Shown here in pieces: positions 42,658-52,464 of a DNA stretch of 64,000 nucleotides. The notes beneath the pieces are model-generated. The model was not told the origin of the DNA. It saw nothing but the letters and a program-made list of their open reading frames with translations, and did no database searches. Every line of letters starts with the position of its first letter. Position 1 is the stretch's first letter. A program made the translations under genes and the position numbers. This stretch comes from Spongiivirga sp046524175 (lineage in GTDB: Bacteria; Bacteroidota; Bacteroidia; Flavobacteriales; Flavobacteriaceae), in NCBI RefSeq assembly GCF_046524175.1, contig NZ_JBEFZF010000005.1, positions 324,712-388,711 on the forward strand, given 5' to 3'.

Positions 42658-43560
42658 TTATTGTACTGTTATGTCAAAAGCCTCTTCAAAACCGCGTTCT
42701 AAAAAGTTGTTAAGCGTATCATCATGATCTCCAGGCCCTTTAATTACGTTGGCATTTTTCGACTCTAAAAATTGAATCTCGTTAGCGGTAAGAGCGCCAA
42801 CAGCTTGATCTACTTCTCCATAAATGTATGTGAGGTTGCATAAACTCTCGATAGAATTAAATAGCTGAGTATATCGGTTCATCACAAATCCAGCACCTAT
42901 TCTTTCAAGGTTTCTTTCTTTAACATCGGGGTTCGGCTCTGGGTTTATTATAGGCGTAATCCCATTTTCGAAATAGCTCGTTTTCCCTTCGGCGGCTGCC
43001 TGCCAAACAATTTCATTCATATCTAATCTTCCTGCCAGAATAAGGTACTTATCGGCACTATTTATTCCTTTTTTTGCAATAAGGTCTTGCGTAACAAATG
43101 AGCCAAATGAAAGCCCAACGACATACACCGTTCTACCTTGATTTTTAAAATAGGCAATCACTTTACCAAGCATCTCGGTACTTTCTGCATCAAAAGAACT
43201 GGCTTGCGCTAACGTAATATCATTTCCGGCAAGGATCTCAGGATTTAATGTTTGCGCCTGATGTACCGCTACGGTTAAAATGCCTTTTGGATTAAGAAAT
43301 GGGGAAAAATCATCTACGGTATCTGAACCTATAACTGTACCTGGTCCTCCTGATACGGTAATTAGTACAGTGGCTGCTTTTTCATCTCCTTTGAAATAGA
43401 TAAGGTTTTTAATTTCTTGAGAGATTTCTGTAATAGCGGTAGTCGGTTGGTCATCATCATTAGAACATGACCCTGTAACAATTGCTAAAAATATTAGTAG
43501 CATTTTGGGGATAAAACGAAAACCAATACGGTTTGTCATTTTTAAGGATACTCTTTTCAT
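42658..43560 (-). CDS. Alpha/beta-hydrolase-like lipoprotein
   Basis: 300 residues. The signal peptide ends with VTGSC (Cys32) followed by SNDDD, so it is a lipoprotein likely exposed at the surface. VGLSFGSFV is a nucleophile elbow, and KGPGDHDDTLNNF holds a probable catalytic His. The oxyanion area reads VSGGPGTV. The start is the first ATG; Met8 or Met20 are also possible and would shorten the signal peptide. Substrate unknown. Confidence 0.72.
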   Translation of the reverse strand: MKRVSLKMTNRIGFRFIPKMLLIFLAIVTGSCSNDDDQPTTAITEISQEIKNLIYFKGDEKAATVLITVSGGPGTVIGSDTVDDFSPFLNPKGILTVAVHQAQTLNPEILAGNDITLAQASSFDAESTEMLGKVIAYFKNQGRTVYVVGLSFGSFVTQDLIAKKGINSADKYLILAGRLDMNEIVWQAAAEGKTSYFENGITPIINPEPNPDVKERNLERIGAGFVMNRYTQLFNSIESLCNLTYIYGEVDQAVGALTANEIQFLESKNANVIKGPGDHDDTLNNFLERGFEEAFDITVQ

Positions 43561-43663
43561 CGATTTATGTTTTTTGATTTATCGATGCAAAAGTATTGTT
43601 GCAGTAAACAGCAGCAGCTGTTTTTTGCTTTGTAGAAGTACTAAAACGAAGGGATCACACGAA

Positions 43664-44755
43664 TCAGGACGTTATTTGAAGTTTTCTATACATACCTGGT
43701 GACATGTCTAAGCTCATTTTAAAAGTATTATAAAATGCACTCTTCGATTTAAAACCCGCTTCCATGCCTATGGCTTCGACTGAGTATTTATTAAAAACTG
43801 GATCTTTTAGCAGTTTTTTGGCAGCTTCAATTCTATAATCATTGACAAATTGAATAACACTTTTGTTAATTTCCTGATTGATGATTTGAGATAAATAACC
43901 TTCGTTTGTGTTCAATTCATTGGCTAAATCAGCCCTACTTAACAGTGGATTTTTGTACAACTCTTCCTCTTCCATTAATAGGTATAGTTCAGATATAATT
44001 TTTGAGGTAGTGGTACTATTTATTTTCTTTTTTGGTTGATTTTTGGCTGCTTTTTTTGTGAGCAGATACTTATGTATTTCTTCTTTTTGAGCAATGATCT
44101 GTAACTTAAATATGCCATAATAAAGTACCCACCACAAAGACAAAGACATGCCTATCGTTAAAATATATACCGTATAAAATGATTGAAATACATACGCTTC
44201 TATCCGTGTTAGTATCCAACACATGATTAGTAATATCATAAAAAGGTTTAAACGCAATATCCAACGTCTTTTATCCTTGGAAATACTAGTGGCTTTTATA
44301 ATTAATTTTCTACTCCAAAAAATTAGCACTGTATTAAAAATGATCGCTAATGTATCTCTAAATAAGAATAGGATCAATTCAGAAACTGAACCGTATAAAT
44401 TGAAATAGTAAACGGGTATTTCAAGAATAACACAACTAATAAAGGGAAGATACAGCAGTTTATACCTCCTACTTTTATAAAAGTTATGTTTAATCTGAAT
44501 TAAAAAATAGGTAAATAAGGTACTCGCAAATAATGCTTCTAACTTTAAATTACCAATGAATGCAAGCAAGATACTGTCTTCATACTCCAACTCTAACCAT
44601 AATAAAAGGGTTAAAATTGATAGTATTAGTAATGATAGTGCCAAATAGTTATTCGCTCGACTTCTATAAAAAGAAGATGTAAACAATACGATGCTTATAA
44701 AGCAACCAATAATAGTACTTGCAATTATTGATATTTCAAGCAGGGTAGTATTCAA
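43664..44755 (-). CDS. Membrane-anchored AraC-family regulator
   Basis: 363 residues. About seven hydrophobic helices occupy residues 5-215; a basic linker (TKKAAKNQPKKK) leads to an AraC-type double helix-turn-helix (about 260-360: LLSRADLANELNTNEGYLSQIINQ and YSVEAIGMEAGFKSKSAFYNTF). Such proteins bind DNA from the membrane, probably responding to envelope or extracellular signals. It heads the minus-strand hydrolase run and may control it (inference from position only). Confidence 0.88.
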   Translation of the reverse strand: MNTTLLEISIIASTIIGCFISIVLFTSSFYRSRANNYLALSLLILSILTLLLWLELEYEDSILLAFIGNLKLEALFASTLFTYFLIQIKHNFYKSRRYKLLYLPFISCVILEIPVYYFNLYGSVSELILFLFRDTLAIIFNTVLIFWSRKLIIKATSISKDKRRWILRLNLFMILLIMCWILTRIEAYVFQSFYTVYILTIGMSLSLWWVLYYGIFKLQIIAQKEEIHKYLLTKKAAKNQPKKKINSTTTSKIISELYLLMEEEELYKNPLLSRADLANELNTNEGYLSQIINQEINKSVIQFVNDYRIEAAKKLLKDPVFNKYSVEAIGMEAGFKSKSAFYNTFKMSLDMSPGMYRKLQITS

Positions 44756-44910
44756 TCGATATAACTATTATTTTTTATAAAAACGCCTTTTATTCAGGCA
44801 TTAAGAATTTTGCATAGATAAAGGTCTGTTTAACGCTAAACAAACATTTCACATTCTATTAATAGTAATTAGCTTTTTCTTTAGAAGATTTATTATTGCG
44901 GGTCTTTGAG

Positions 44911-45948
44911 TTAAAAATTATAGTTAAACCCAATACCCAATACTTGTCTAAATTGAACTCTAGGACCGAGTGTCTCTAAAGTGCCATCTCCATCGAGATC
45001 ATCTCTAAATTTTACATCATCATCATAAAGTACCTGAGTGCCTAGCGATGCATTGACATACTCATTTACCTTAAAATCGATCAGTACTTCCCAGTCGATG
45101 TCGATATTTCCAAATTTGTTTAAATAATCTGAATAGAAAGTACTATTGGTCTTAAAATTCATGTTTTCGTAAATGGGAAATTCCCAGTTATGTGTAATAA
45201 GAATCCCCAGTTCATTTCTGGAGTTCTTACCTCGTTGAACAACATTCCCATCAGCATCTAAAACAGCTTTTTCAACTCCAAAAGAACCGGCATCGGCCAA
45301 ATCTTGATCTAGCACAAAAGTCGATTTTTGCGTTAGCGGAGATAAAAACAGCTTAAATTTTTTCTTTTTTGGCGCATACTCGGCACCAACACCCAAAAAC
45401 AAGTATCCCGGTGCCATAAACCGGGAAATTGGGGTGGAAGTATCAGGATACTTAAATCCGTCTGTAAACTGTGTTCTAAAATCAAGTTTTACGGAATAAT
45501 ACCAGCTAGAAACACTGTCTTTTCTATATCCGAAAGTACTTTTCAAACGTACTAAATCATCAGTTTTACGCACCTCGGTTTCTTGTTGTTTACTCAAGCC
45601 ATAGCGTGCTTCGATTTCATTATCCCAGCTAACCAATTTGCGCAAGTAATTTCTCGTAATTGCACCCTTTACTAATCCGGAAATAGCATTATTCCCCCCG
45701 GCATTCCAATTAACGAATGACACTTGACTTAGGTCAATCCCAAAGTTGTTTTTTTTAGTCCACCACATCGTATCGATCGCTACGCTAAATCGTAGCCACT
45801 GCTCATCGAAAGGTAAAATTCCAAGATCTGGCTTAAATTTTCTTACTCCTTCAGTTTTAATTTCTGGTATCGGGTTTTGATAACCACGTTGGGCTAAGCC
45901 GATATGACTAGTTAGTATTAAAATGAAAAGTAGCAGTGCTTTTCGCAT
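44911..45948 (-). CDS. DUF3078 family outer-membrane protein
   Basis: 345 residues; signal peptide (to IGLAQ). WLRFSVAIDTMWWTKKNNFG and LSQVSFVNWNAGGNNAISGL, followed by long amphipathic strands and a C-terminal GIGFNYNF, fit DUF3078, a Bacteroidota barrel-like family of unknown function. It lies 50 bp downstream of dxs, on the same strand, with its own -7 element. Confidence 0.8.
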   Translation of the reverse strand: MRKALLLFILILTSHIGLAQRGYQNPIPEIKTEGVRKFKPDLGILPFDEQWLRFSVAIDTMWWTKKNNFGIDLSQVSFVNWNAGGNNAISGLVKGAITRNYLRKLVSWDNEIEARYGLSKQQETEVRKTDDLVRLKSTFGYRKDSVSSWYYSVKLDFRTQFTDGFKYPDTSTPISRFMAPGYLFLGVGAEYAPKKKKFKLFLSPLTQKSTFVLDQDLADAGSFGVEKAVLDADGNVVQRGKNSRNELGILITHNWEFPIYENMNFKTNSTFYSDYLNKFGNIDIDWEVLIDFKVNEYVNASLGTQVLYDDDVKFRDDLDGDGTLETLGPRVQFRQVLGIGFNYNF

Positions 45949-45967
45949 GAATAGACCAATAAAGCTT

Positions 45968-45975
45968 CAAAAATA
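45968..45975 (-). promoter_or_regulatory. -7 element for the DUF3078 gene
   Basis: The minus strand reads TATTTTTG, an exact TAnnTTTG, 19 bp upstream of the ATG. No clear -33 TTG, so support is moderate. Confidence 0.4.
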
Positions 45976-45998
45976 CATACGATCAGTAAAATGAAAGG

Positions 45999-47768
45999 CT
46001 ATTTCAGAATTTTTTCAATGTAATTTTTAAGGCTACTGATATCAATTTGTGCAATTTCTTGAAGTTCTTCAATGGTTCCATGCTCAATAAATTGGTCTGG
46101 AATACCAAATACCTTAATGCTATTTTTATAATGATTATCTACAGCAAATTCTAATATTGCTGAGCCAAAGCCACCTTTTTTCACACCATTTTCTAAAGTA
46201 ATAACATGTTCAAACTCATTAAAAATTTCATGTAACATGGCCTCATCTAAAGGTTTAACGAAACGCATATCAAAGTGCGCAATATTATTGCGCAACAAAG
46301 AATCATTCAGCAAGTTTGTTACGGTATTCCCTATATGGCCTAAGGATAAAATAGCAATCTGACTTCCGTTGGAAAGTTTTCGAACACTTCCGATTTCAAT
46401 CTTCTTAAATGACGTTTCCCATTTCGTTAATACTCCTCTACCTCTAGGGTATCTAATTGCAATAGGATGATCTAATCCTAATTGAGCAGTATACATAATG
46501 TTTCGAAGTTCACTTTCATTCATCGGTTCAAAAATGATCAGGTTCGGGATGCACCTTAAATACGAAATATCATAAACCCCGTGATGTGTGGCGCCATCCT
46601 GACCTACTAACCCGGCACGATCTAAACAGAATATAACAGGAAGGTTTTGAAGTGCCACATCGTGTATCACTTGATCATAGGCACGTTGCAAAAAAGTAGA
46701 ATACACGTTACAAAAAACCACCATCCCTTGCGTTACCATCCCTGCGGCCAAAGTCACAGCATGCTGCTCAGCAATGCCAACATCAATAGCCCTAGCCGGC
46801 ACGGCCTGCATCATAAATTTTAACGAGCTTCCTGTAGGCATTGCGGGTGTTATTCCGATAATTTTTTCATTTTTCTTGGCCAATTCAACAATGGTGTGAC
46901 CAAAAACATCTTGGTATTTTGGTGGCTCGTCTCCATTGGTTGCTTTTGGAGTTAGCTCGCCGGTAGTTTTGTCAAATTTTCCAGGCGCATGATATGCTAC
47001 CTGGTTTTCCTCTGCTTGTTGAAGCCCCTTGCCTTTGGTAGTGATCACATGTAAAAACTTTGGGCCTTTTATCTTTTTAAGTCGTGCTAATTCGGTAACT
47101 AATGCACCCAAATCATGTCCATCAATGGGGCCTGAATATTCAAAATTAAGTGCTTCGAAGATATTTTCTTCCCGCACAGTGCCTTTCTTTACATTGGTTA
47201 AATACTGCTTCAAGGCTCCTACGCTAGGATCAATACCGATTGCATTATCATTTAAGATTACTAATAAATTTGCATCGGTAACACCAGCATGGTTTAAACC
47301 TTCAAATGCCATTCCGCTGGCAATAGAAGCATCCCCAATGACCGCAATATGTTGTTTTTCTGTTTCTCCTTTTAAGTTAGATGCAATTGCCATACCTAAA
47401 GCTGCAGAAATGGAAGTAGATGAGTGCCCTACGCCAAAAGCATCGTATTCGCTTTCAGCTCTTTTTGGAAATCCGCTAATCCCGTTTAGTCTTCTGTTGG
47501 TGTCAAAAATATCTTTACGCCCAGTAAGTATTTTATGTCCATATGCCTGATGGCCTACATCCCAAATCAACTGGTCATTTGGTGTATCGAATACATAATG
47601 TAATGCAATGGTAAGTTCAACAACGCCCAAACTGGCACCTAAATGCCCTTCTTTGGTGCTAACAATGTCGATAATAAACTCCCGCAACTCTCGGGCGAGC
47701 TGAGGTAGGTCGTTCTTTTTTAAAGTACGGAGATCTTTAGGTGAATCGATATTTTTTAGTAGTACCAT
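45999..47768 (-). CDS. dxs: 1-deoxy-D-xylulose-5-phosphate synthase
   Basis: 589 residues from the ATG ending at 47768. GHQAYGHKILTGR and VIGDASIASGMAFEGLNHAG (GDG/GDA thiamine-diphosphate motif, ending in the conserved NDN), DVGIAEQHAVTLAAGM (catalytic Glu of the middle domain) and the C-terminal transketolase domain identify DXS. It condenses pyruvate and glyceraldehyde-3-phosphate to DXP, opening the MEP route to isoprenoids. An alternative start 7 codons upstream adds unlike residues and collides with the divergent tadA region. Slightly shorter than the enterobacterial enzyme. Confidence 0.95.
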   Translation of the reverse strand: MVLLKNIDSPKDLRTLKKNDLPQLARELREFIIDIVSTKEGHLGASLGVVELTIALHYVFDTPNDQLIWDVGHQAYGHKILTGRKDIFDTNRRLNGISGFPKRAESEYDAFGVGHSSTSISAALGMAIASNLKGETEKQHIAVIGDASIASGMAFEGLNHAGVTDANLLVILNDNAIGIDPSVGALKQYLTNVKKGTVREENIFEALNFEYSGPIDGHDLGALVTELARLKKIKGPKFLHVITTKGKGLQQAEENQVAYHAPGKFDKTTGELTPKATNGDEPPKYQDVFGHTIVELAKKNEKIIGITPAMPTGSSLKFMMQAVPARAIDVGIAEQHAVTLAAGMVTQGMVVFCNVYSTFLQRAYDQVIHDVALQNLPVIFCLDRAGLVGQDGATHHGVYDISYLRCIPNLIIFEPMNESELRNIMYTAQLGLDHPIAIRYPRGRGVLTKWETSFKKIEIGSVRKLSNGSQIAILSLGHIGNTVTNLLNDSLLRNNIAHFDMRFVKPLDEAMLHEIFNEFEHVITLENGVKKGGFGSAILEFAVDNHYKNSIKVFGIPDQFIEHGTIEELQEIAQIDISSLKNYIEKILK

Positions 47769-47813
47769 TATAAGTTGATAAAGGTACAAGTTGAAATTGT
47801 ATTTTTACAGCGT

Positions 47814-48263
47814 ATGATCACACCTTTTGACGATATATATTATATGAAAAAGGCCTTACAAGAGGCGGAAGCTGCTTTTGATAAAGGTGAAGTGCCTGTA
47901 GGCGCTATTGTGGTTGTTGATAATCGTATTATCGCAAGGGGTCATAATTTGACTGAAACATTACATGATGTTACTGCTCATGCAGAGATGCAAGCAATTA
48001 CTGCAGCGTCGAACTTTTTAGGAGGAAAATACTTAACAGGTTGTAAATTGTACGTCACCTTAGAACCCTGTCAAATGTGTGCAGGCGCCTTATACTGGAG
48101 TCAAATTTCAGAAATTATTTACGGTGCATCAGATGATAAAAGAGGATACCAATCTATGGGTACACAACTGCATCCAAAAACAAAAGTTAAAGGAGGAGTT
48201 TTAGAAGCCGAATGCAGCCAGATTATGAAACGTTTTTTTATTGAAAAACGAAATTTGAATTAA
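47814..48263 (+). CDS. tadA: tRNA-specific adenosine deaminase
   Basis: 149 residues from the ATG at 47814. His56-Ala-Glu58 (TAHAEM) and Pro-Cys86-x-x-Cys89 (EPCQMC) are the zinc and catalytic residues of the CDA fold. TadA converts A34 of tRNA-Arg(ACG) to inosine. It is divergent from dxs with only 45 bp between the starts; TATTTTTA with a TTG 22 bp upstream is a near-consensus promoter for it. A TTG 13 codons upstream is less likely, as the extra residues are not family-like. Confidence 0.94.
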   Translation: MITPFDDIYYMKKALQEAEAAFDKGEVPVGAIVVVDNRIIARGHNLTETLHDVTAHAEMQAITAASNFLGGKYLTGCKLYVTLEPCQMCAGALYWSQISEIIYGASDDKRGYQSMGTQLHPKTKVKGGVLEAECSQIMKRFFIEKRNLN

Positions 48264-48297
48264 TAACCTACTGACTCCAAGTAAGCACAAACAGATT

Positions 48298-48543
48298 TCA
48301 ATTCAACTTACTTTTATCTCCATCTTTTTCATCATCAGTTTCAGGAAATAGCTGATAACCGCTTAAATCTTTGTTCTTGTATCGATGATAAATAAAGAGC
48401 GGCATCAAAATAAAAGATAATGCCAAAATGCTAATCCCTATTATTTTATCGCCTGTAGGATAATCACCGGTGTTCCGGTAGTAATAACCAACCGCAACTC
48501 CGCCTATAATAGCCACTAATAAAATCCTTAAAACATATTTCAT
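48298..48543 (-). CDS. Small membrane protein of unknown function
   Basis: 81 residues with two hydrophobic helices (about 4-20 and 35-52) and an acidic/basic tail (FPETDDEKDGDKSKLN). It overlaps the end of the ClC gene by 4 bp (ATGA), so it is translated with it and may assist or modulate that channel. No family recognised. Confidence 0.6.
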   Translation of the reverse strand: MKYVLRILLVAIIGGVAVGYYYRNTGDYPTGDKIIGISILALSFILMPLFIYHRYKNKDLSGYQLFPETDDEKDGDKSKLN

Positions 48544-50318
48544 CCCGTAAAATCGATTAGCTTTCTTCTGTAGGCTGTTAGCAATTTAGACTTCGACACA
48601 AAACCAACATATTTACCATTTTTTACTACCGGCAAATTCCAAGCACCACTATCTTGAAATTTCTGCATAACTGTTTTCATCGAATCTCCTTCTTGATGAA
48701 TAAGTGCTGGTGGGTTTTGCATTAATTCTTTTACAAAAGTAACATCATATAAGCTTGTATCAAACATAAACTCCCGGATATCATCAAGAAGTACTACCCC
48801 TTGTAGGTGACCATTTTCATCAACTACAGGGAATAAATTTCTAGTTGATTTGGCTACACCATCATGAAGCATTCCGCGTAACTTCATCTCTGGGTGTAAC
48901 GCAACAAAATTGTTTTCTATAACACTATCTAAAGTCATTAATGTAAGTACGGTTTGATCTTTATTGTGTGTTAATAACGCTCCTTGCTCTGCTAATTCTT
49001 TAGTATAAATGGTATGTTCAAGCGTATTTTTAGTTATAATAAATGAAATAGCAACAGTAATCATTAGCGGGACAAATAACTGATAACCTCCGGTGATTTC
49101 AGCAATCAAAAAAATAGATGTTAAAGGTGCGTGAAGTACTCCGGCTACTAATCCCGCCATTCCTATCAGGGTAAAATTAGACTCTGATACGTTAAAACCA
49201 AGCCCTAAATTATTGATGATTTTAGCCACTACATTCCCTAAGGCACTACCCATTACTAGTGAAGGAATAAAAATTCCCCCTGCGCCACCTGCTGCGAACG
49301 TCGTAGTCATCGCAACCGCTTTGAAAATAGTAATTCCTATCAATAAGCCGATAACCACCCAAATGTTTTCTACATACGAATCAAAAGGTGTTTTTCCTAA
49401 TGCCTTCATATGATCTCCTTCTAACAAACTATTAATAAAACCGAAACCTTCACCATATAATGGAGGAATAAAATAAAGCATGCCCCCTATAGTCAATCCT
49501 CCTACCAATAATTTTTTAATCGGACTTTTGAACCTGTTAAAAAATTGAATGATTGCGAAATACATTTTTGTAAAATATATCGATGCAAATGCAGTCGCAA
49601 CACCTAGTAAAGCATAAAATAAGGTATCCTTAATTTCGAACTTATCCGTCACTAAAAAATCAAACAGAATAGCGTCCCCCCTAAAAAAGTAAGAAGTAAT
49701 AATTGATGATATAGATGCCAGCAACAAGGGTAATAAAGAAGCAAATGTGAGGTCAAGACTAAACACTTCAACTGCAAAAATTATTGCAGCGATCGGAGAT
49801 TGAAAAATAGACGAAATTGCCCCTGCCGATGCACAGGCAATCAGTAACATTTTCGTTTTCCCCTTTAAGTGAAATAGGCTCCCAACATTAGAGCTTAATG
49901 CAGCACCGGAGGCTACTGCTGGTCCCAAAAGCCCTACCGAACCTCCAAACCCAACCGTTAATGGTGCTGTAATAAGCGGATAATAAATCTTTGTGCTAGC
50001 TAAAAACCCATTTTTTTTTGATAAGGAATATAGTATTGATGGAATCGCATGCTCAATTGGTTTTTTGCTGATAAACTTTACAAAAAGAAAAACCAATAAT
50101 AACCCAATTACCGGTAGAATAAAATATAGCTGGTTTTTAGAAAAAACGATGCCATCTTCTAAAGCCGCCTCAATTGCATACGTAATATTCTTAATGAATA
50201 CTGCTGCTAATCCTGCTAACAATCCAACTAAGGTGCTTAAAATTAAAATGAAGGTTTTTTCAGAAATGTTCTTATACTTCCAAATTAGAAATTTCTTGAA
50301 GTAGTAGTTTTGTTTCAC
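48540..50318 (-). CDS. ClC-type chloride channel/transporter with CBS pair, gating Glu replaced
   Basis: 592 residues. Membrane domain about 20-440: GFGGSVGLLGPAVASGAA is the selectivity/gating motif, AAGGAGGIFIPSLVMG a second ion-binding segment, and MAGLVAGVLHAPLTSIFLIAEI the family block. Residues of about 455-585 are two CBS domains. In H+/Cl- exchangers the GREGP Glu is the outer gate and proton site; here that position is Leu131 (codon ttg). The protein may therefore act as an uncoupled channel or a non-proton-coupled carrier (inference). The downstream small membrane gene overlaps it. Confidence 0.9.
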   Translation of the reverse strand: MKQNYYFKKFLIWKYKNISEKTFILILSTLVGLLAGLAAVFIKNITYAIEAALEDGIVFSKNQLYFILPVIGLLLVFLFVKFISKKPIEHAIPSILYSLSKKNGFLASTKIYYPLITAPLTVGFGGSVGLLGPAVASGAALSSNVGSLFHLKGKTKMLLIACASAGAISSIFQSPIAAIIFAVEVFSLDLTFASLLPLLLASISSIITSYFFRGDAILFDFLVTDKFEIKDTLFYALLGVATAFASIYFTKMYFAIIQFFNRFKSPIKKLLVGGLTIGGMLYFIPPLYGEGFGFINSLLEGDHMKALGKTPFDSYVENIWVVIGLLIGITIFKAVAMTTTFAAGGAGGIFIPSLVMGSALGNVVAKIINNLGLGFNVSESNFTLIGMAGLVAGVLHAPLTSIFLIAEITGGYQLFVPLMITVAISFIITKNTLEHTIYTKELAEQGALLTHNKDQTVLTLMTLDSVIENNFVALHPEMKLRGMLHDGVAKSTRNLFPVVDENGHLQGVVLLDDIREFMFDTSLYDVTFVKELMQNPPALIHQEGDSMKTVMQKFQDSGAWNLPVVKNGKYVGFVSKSKLLTAYRRKLIDFTG

Positions 50319-50440
50319 CTGTTTGGTTTATTATTTCTAAAAGGTCAGATGTAATTCGCTGATAAGCATCTAGTTCGGCATCCAAATTTTGTAATAGCCC
50401 ATTTCATAAACAATTAACTAGCAGCACTTAAAAATAAGAA

Positions 50441-50478
50441 AAAAGACCTACAAGCTACATAGTGCCTATAGGTCTTTT
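50441..50478. terminator. Terminator downstream of aspS
   Basis: aaaagaccta (50441-50450) pairs with taggtctttt (50469-50478), with A/T runs on both sides; it lies about 25 bp beyond the aspS stop on the minus strand and before the ClC gene. Confidence 0.75.
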
Positions 50479-50501
50479 ATTTTTAAAAGTTGAATTGTGT
50501 G

Positions 50502-52250
50502 TTATAAATCCAGCTTTAAATTTAGCTCTTTTAATTGCTCATTATCAATGGGTGCTGGCGCATCGATCATCACGTCTCTACCAGAATTATTTTTAGGAAA
50601 TGCGATAAAATCACGTATGGTTTCTTGACCTCCTAAAATAGAAACGAGCCTATCTAAACCAAATGCGATACCTCCATGAGGTGGTGCACCATATTGAAAA
50701 GCATCCATTAAAAATCCGAATTGTGCTTTCGCTTCTTCAGGAGTAAACCCTAAATAATCGAACATGAGTGCCTGGGTTTCTTTATCATGGATTCTGATAG
50801 AGCCTCCTCCTATTTCATTCCCGTTTAAAACTAAATCATAGGCATTAGCTTTAACTTCGCCTGGTTTAGTAGTCAGAAGATCAATTTGACCCGGTTTTGG
50901 TGAGGTAAATGGATGATGCATTGCATGATAACGCTCTGATTCTTCATCCCATTCAAGCAAAGGGAAATCGATTACCCAAAGTGGTGCAAATTCATCCGGG
51001 TTACGCAGACCTAGGCGTTCTGCTAATTCCATTCGCAGCGCACTTAGCTGACCTCTAGTTTTATCTTTCTCACCTGATAATACACAAATTAAGTCGCCAG
51101 CGCTGGCTCCAGTCACTTCAGCCCACTTAGCAAGATCAGCTTGATCATAAAACTTATCGACTGAGGATTTGTAGGATCCATCTTCATTACAGCGAACATA
51201 CACCATTCCCATAGCTCCAACTTGTGGTCGTTTAACCCAATCGATTAATTTATCAATCTCTTTTCTGGTAAATATATTTGCGCCAGGAACAGCAATGCCA
51301 ACTACTAACTCAGCCTTATTAAAAACATTAAACTCCTTATGTTGCGCCACTTCATTCAGTTCACCAAACTGCATTCCGAAACGAATATCAGGCTTATCGT
51401 TACCATACAAACGCATGGCATCCTCATATAGCATTCTTGGAAACTTGTCGACCTCTACACCATTAATTTCTTTTAATAAATGACGGGTCAAACCTTCAAA
51501 TGTATTCAGGATATCTTCTTGTTCTACAAATGCCATTTCGCAATCTATCTGCGTAAATTCCGGTTGGCGGTCAGCGCGCAAATCCTCATCGCGAAAACAC
51601 TTCACAATCTGAAAATACTTATCCATACCACCCACCATAAGCAATTGCTTAAACGTTTGAGGCGATTGTGGTAATGCATAAAATTGGCCTTCGTTCATAC
51701 GGCTTGGCACTACAAAATCACGAGCCCCTTCCGGAGTAGATTTAATTAAATAAGGGGTCTCCACCTCAATAAAATCTTGATTTGAGAGGTATGTACGTAC
51801 CTCCATCGCCACTTTGTGGCGAAAAATCAAACTGTTTTTTACTGGATTACGACGTATATCAAGGTAACGATATTTCATGCGAAGATCATCGCCGCCATCG
51901 GTTTCATCCTCAATCGTAAATGGTGGTGTTTCCGCTGCGTTTAAAATAGTTAGTTTGGTTACCAAAATTTCAATATCTCCGGTAGTCATACTTTGGGTTT
52001 TCGATTCTCGTTCGATCACGGTTCCTTCGGCTTGAATTACAAATTCGCGACCTAAGGTTTTCGACTGCTCTAACAAATCAGCAGCAGAGCGTTCTTCATC
52101 AAATACAAGCTGAGTAGTCCCGTAACGATCGCGAACTACAACCCAGTTTAATACTCCGCGGTTTTTTATACGTTGTACCCACCCTGAGAGTATAACTTGT
52201 TTTCCTACATCCCCAATTCTTAATTCACCACAATTATGACTTCTATACAT
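50502..52250 (-). CDS. aspS: Aspartyl-tRNA synthetase
   Basis: 582 residues, bacterial type. The N-terminal OB anticodon-binding domain (SGWVQRIKNRGVLNWVVVRDRYG) is followed by class II motifs: motif 2 in FRDEDLRADRQPEFTQID, the GAD insertion domain in the middle, and motif 3 in GIAFGLDRLVSIL. It charges tRNA-Asp. Bacterial-type AspRS can be discriminating or non-discriminating; this cannot be settled from motifs alone. Full length, monocistronic, with a terminator behind it. Confidence 0.97.
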   Translation of the reverse strand: MYRSHNCGELRIGDVGKQVILSGWVQRIKNRGVLNWVVVRDRYGTTQLVFDEERSAADLLEQSKTLGREFVIQAEGTVIERESKTQSMTTGDIEILVTKLTILNAAETPPFTIEDETDGGDDLRMKYRYLDIRRNPVKNSLIFRHKVAMEVRTYLSNQDFIEVETPYLIKSTPEGARDFVVPSRMNEGQFYALPQSPQTFKQLLMVGGMDKYFQIVKCFRDEDLRADRQPEFTQIDCEMAFVEQEDILNTFEGLTRHLLKEINGVEVDKFPRMLYEDAMRLYGNDKPDIRFGMQFGELNEVAQHKEFNVFNKAELVVGIAVPGANIFTRKEIDKLIDWVKRPQVGAMGMVYVRCNEDGSYKSSVDKFYDQADLAKWAEVTGASAGDLICVLSGEKDKTRGQLSALRMELAERLGLRNPDEFAPLWVIDFPLLEWDEESERYHAMHHPFTSPKPGQIDLLTTKPGEVKANAYDLVLNGNEIGGGSIRIHDKETQALMFDYLGFTPEEAKAQFGFLMDAFQYGAPPHGGIAFGLDRLVSILGGQETIRDFIAFPKNNSGRDVMIDAPAPIDNEQLKELNLKLDL

Positions 52251-52464
52251 TGCTTGTTTTTTACTGGCTGCAAATTTAATAAGTTAAACTTCTTAATCCA
52301 TAAAAGCGCCTATGAATTGAGATTAGAATCTTTTTGTCAGAAATTACACATTAATGATTTTCTTGTTAAAAACAATTGTTCAGAACACATTTATCGAAAA
52401 ATTCTGCTCTTAATGGTAAAATAATTACTAATTTGTTAACATAACGAATCAAAAACTGATAATT

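Noticed and set aside
50272..50385. Short minus-strand frame (37 codons, TTG start) overlapping the start of the ClC gene
   Set aside because: Amino-acid composition looks plausible, but it overlaps clc by 47 bp, has a non-ATG start and no recognised family; not enough to call a gene.
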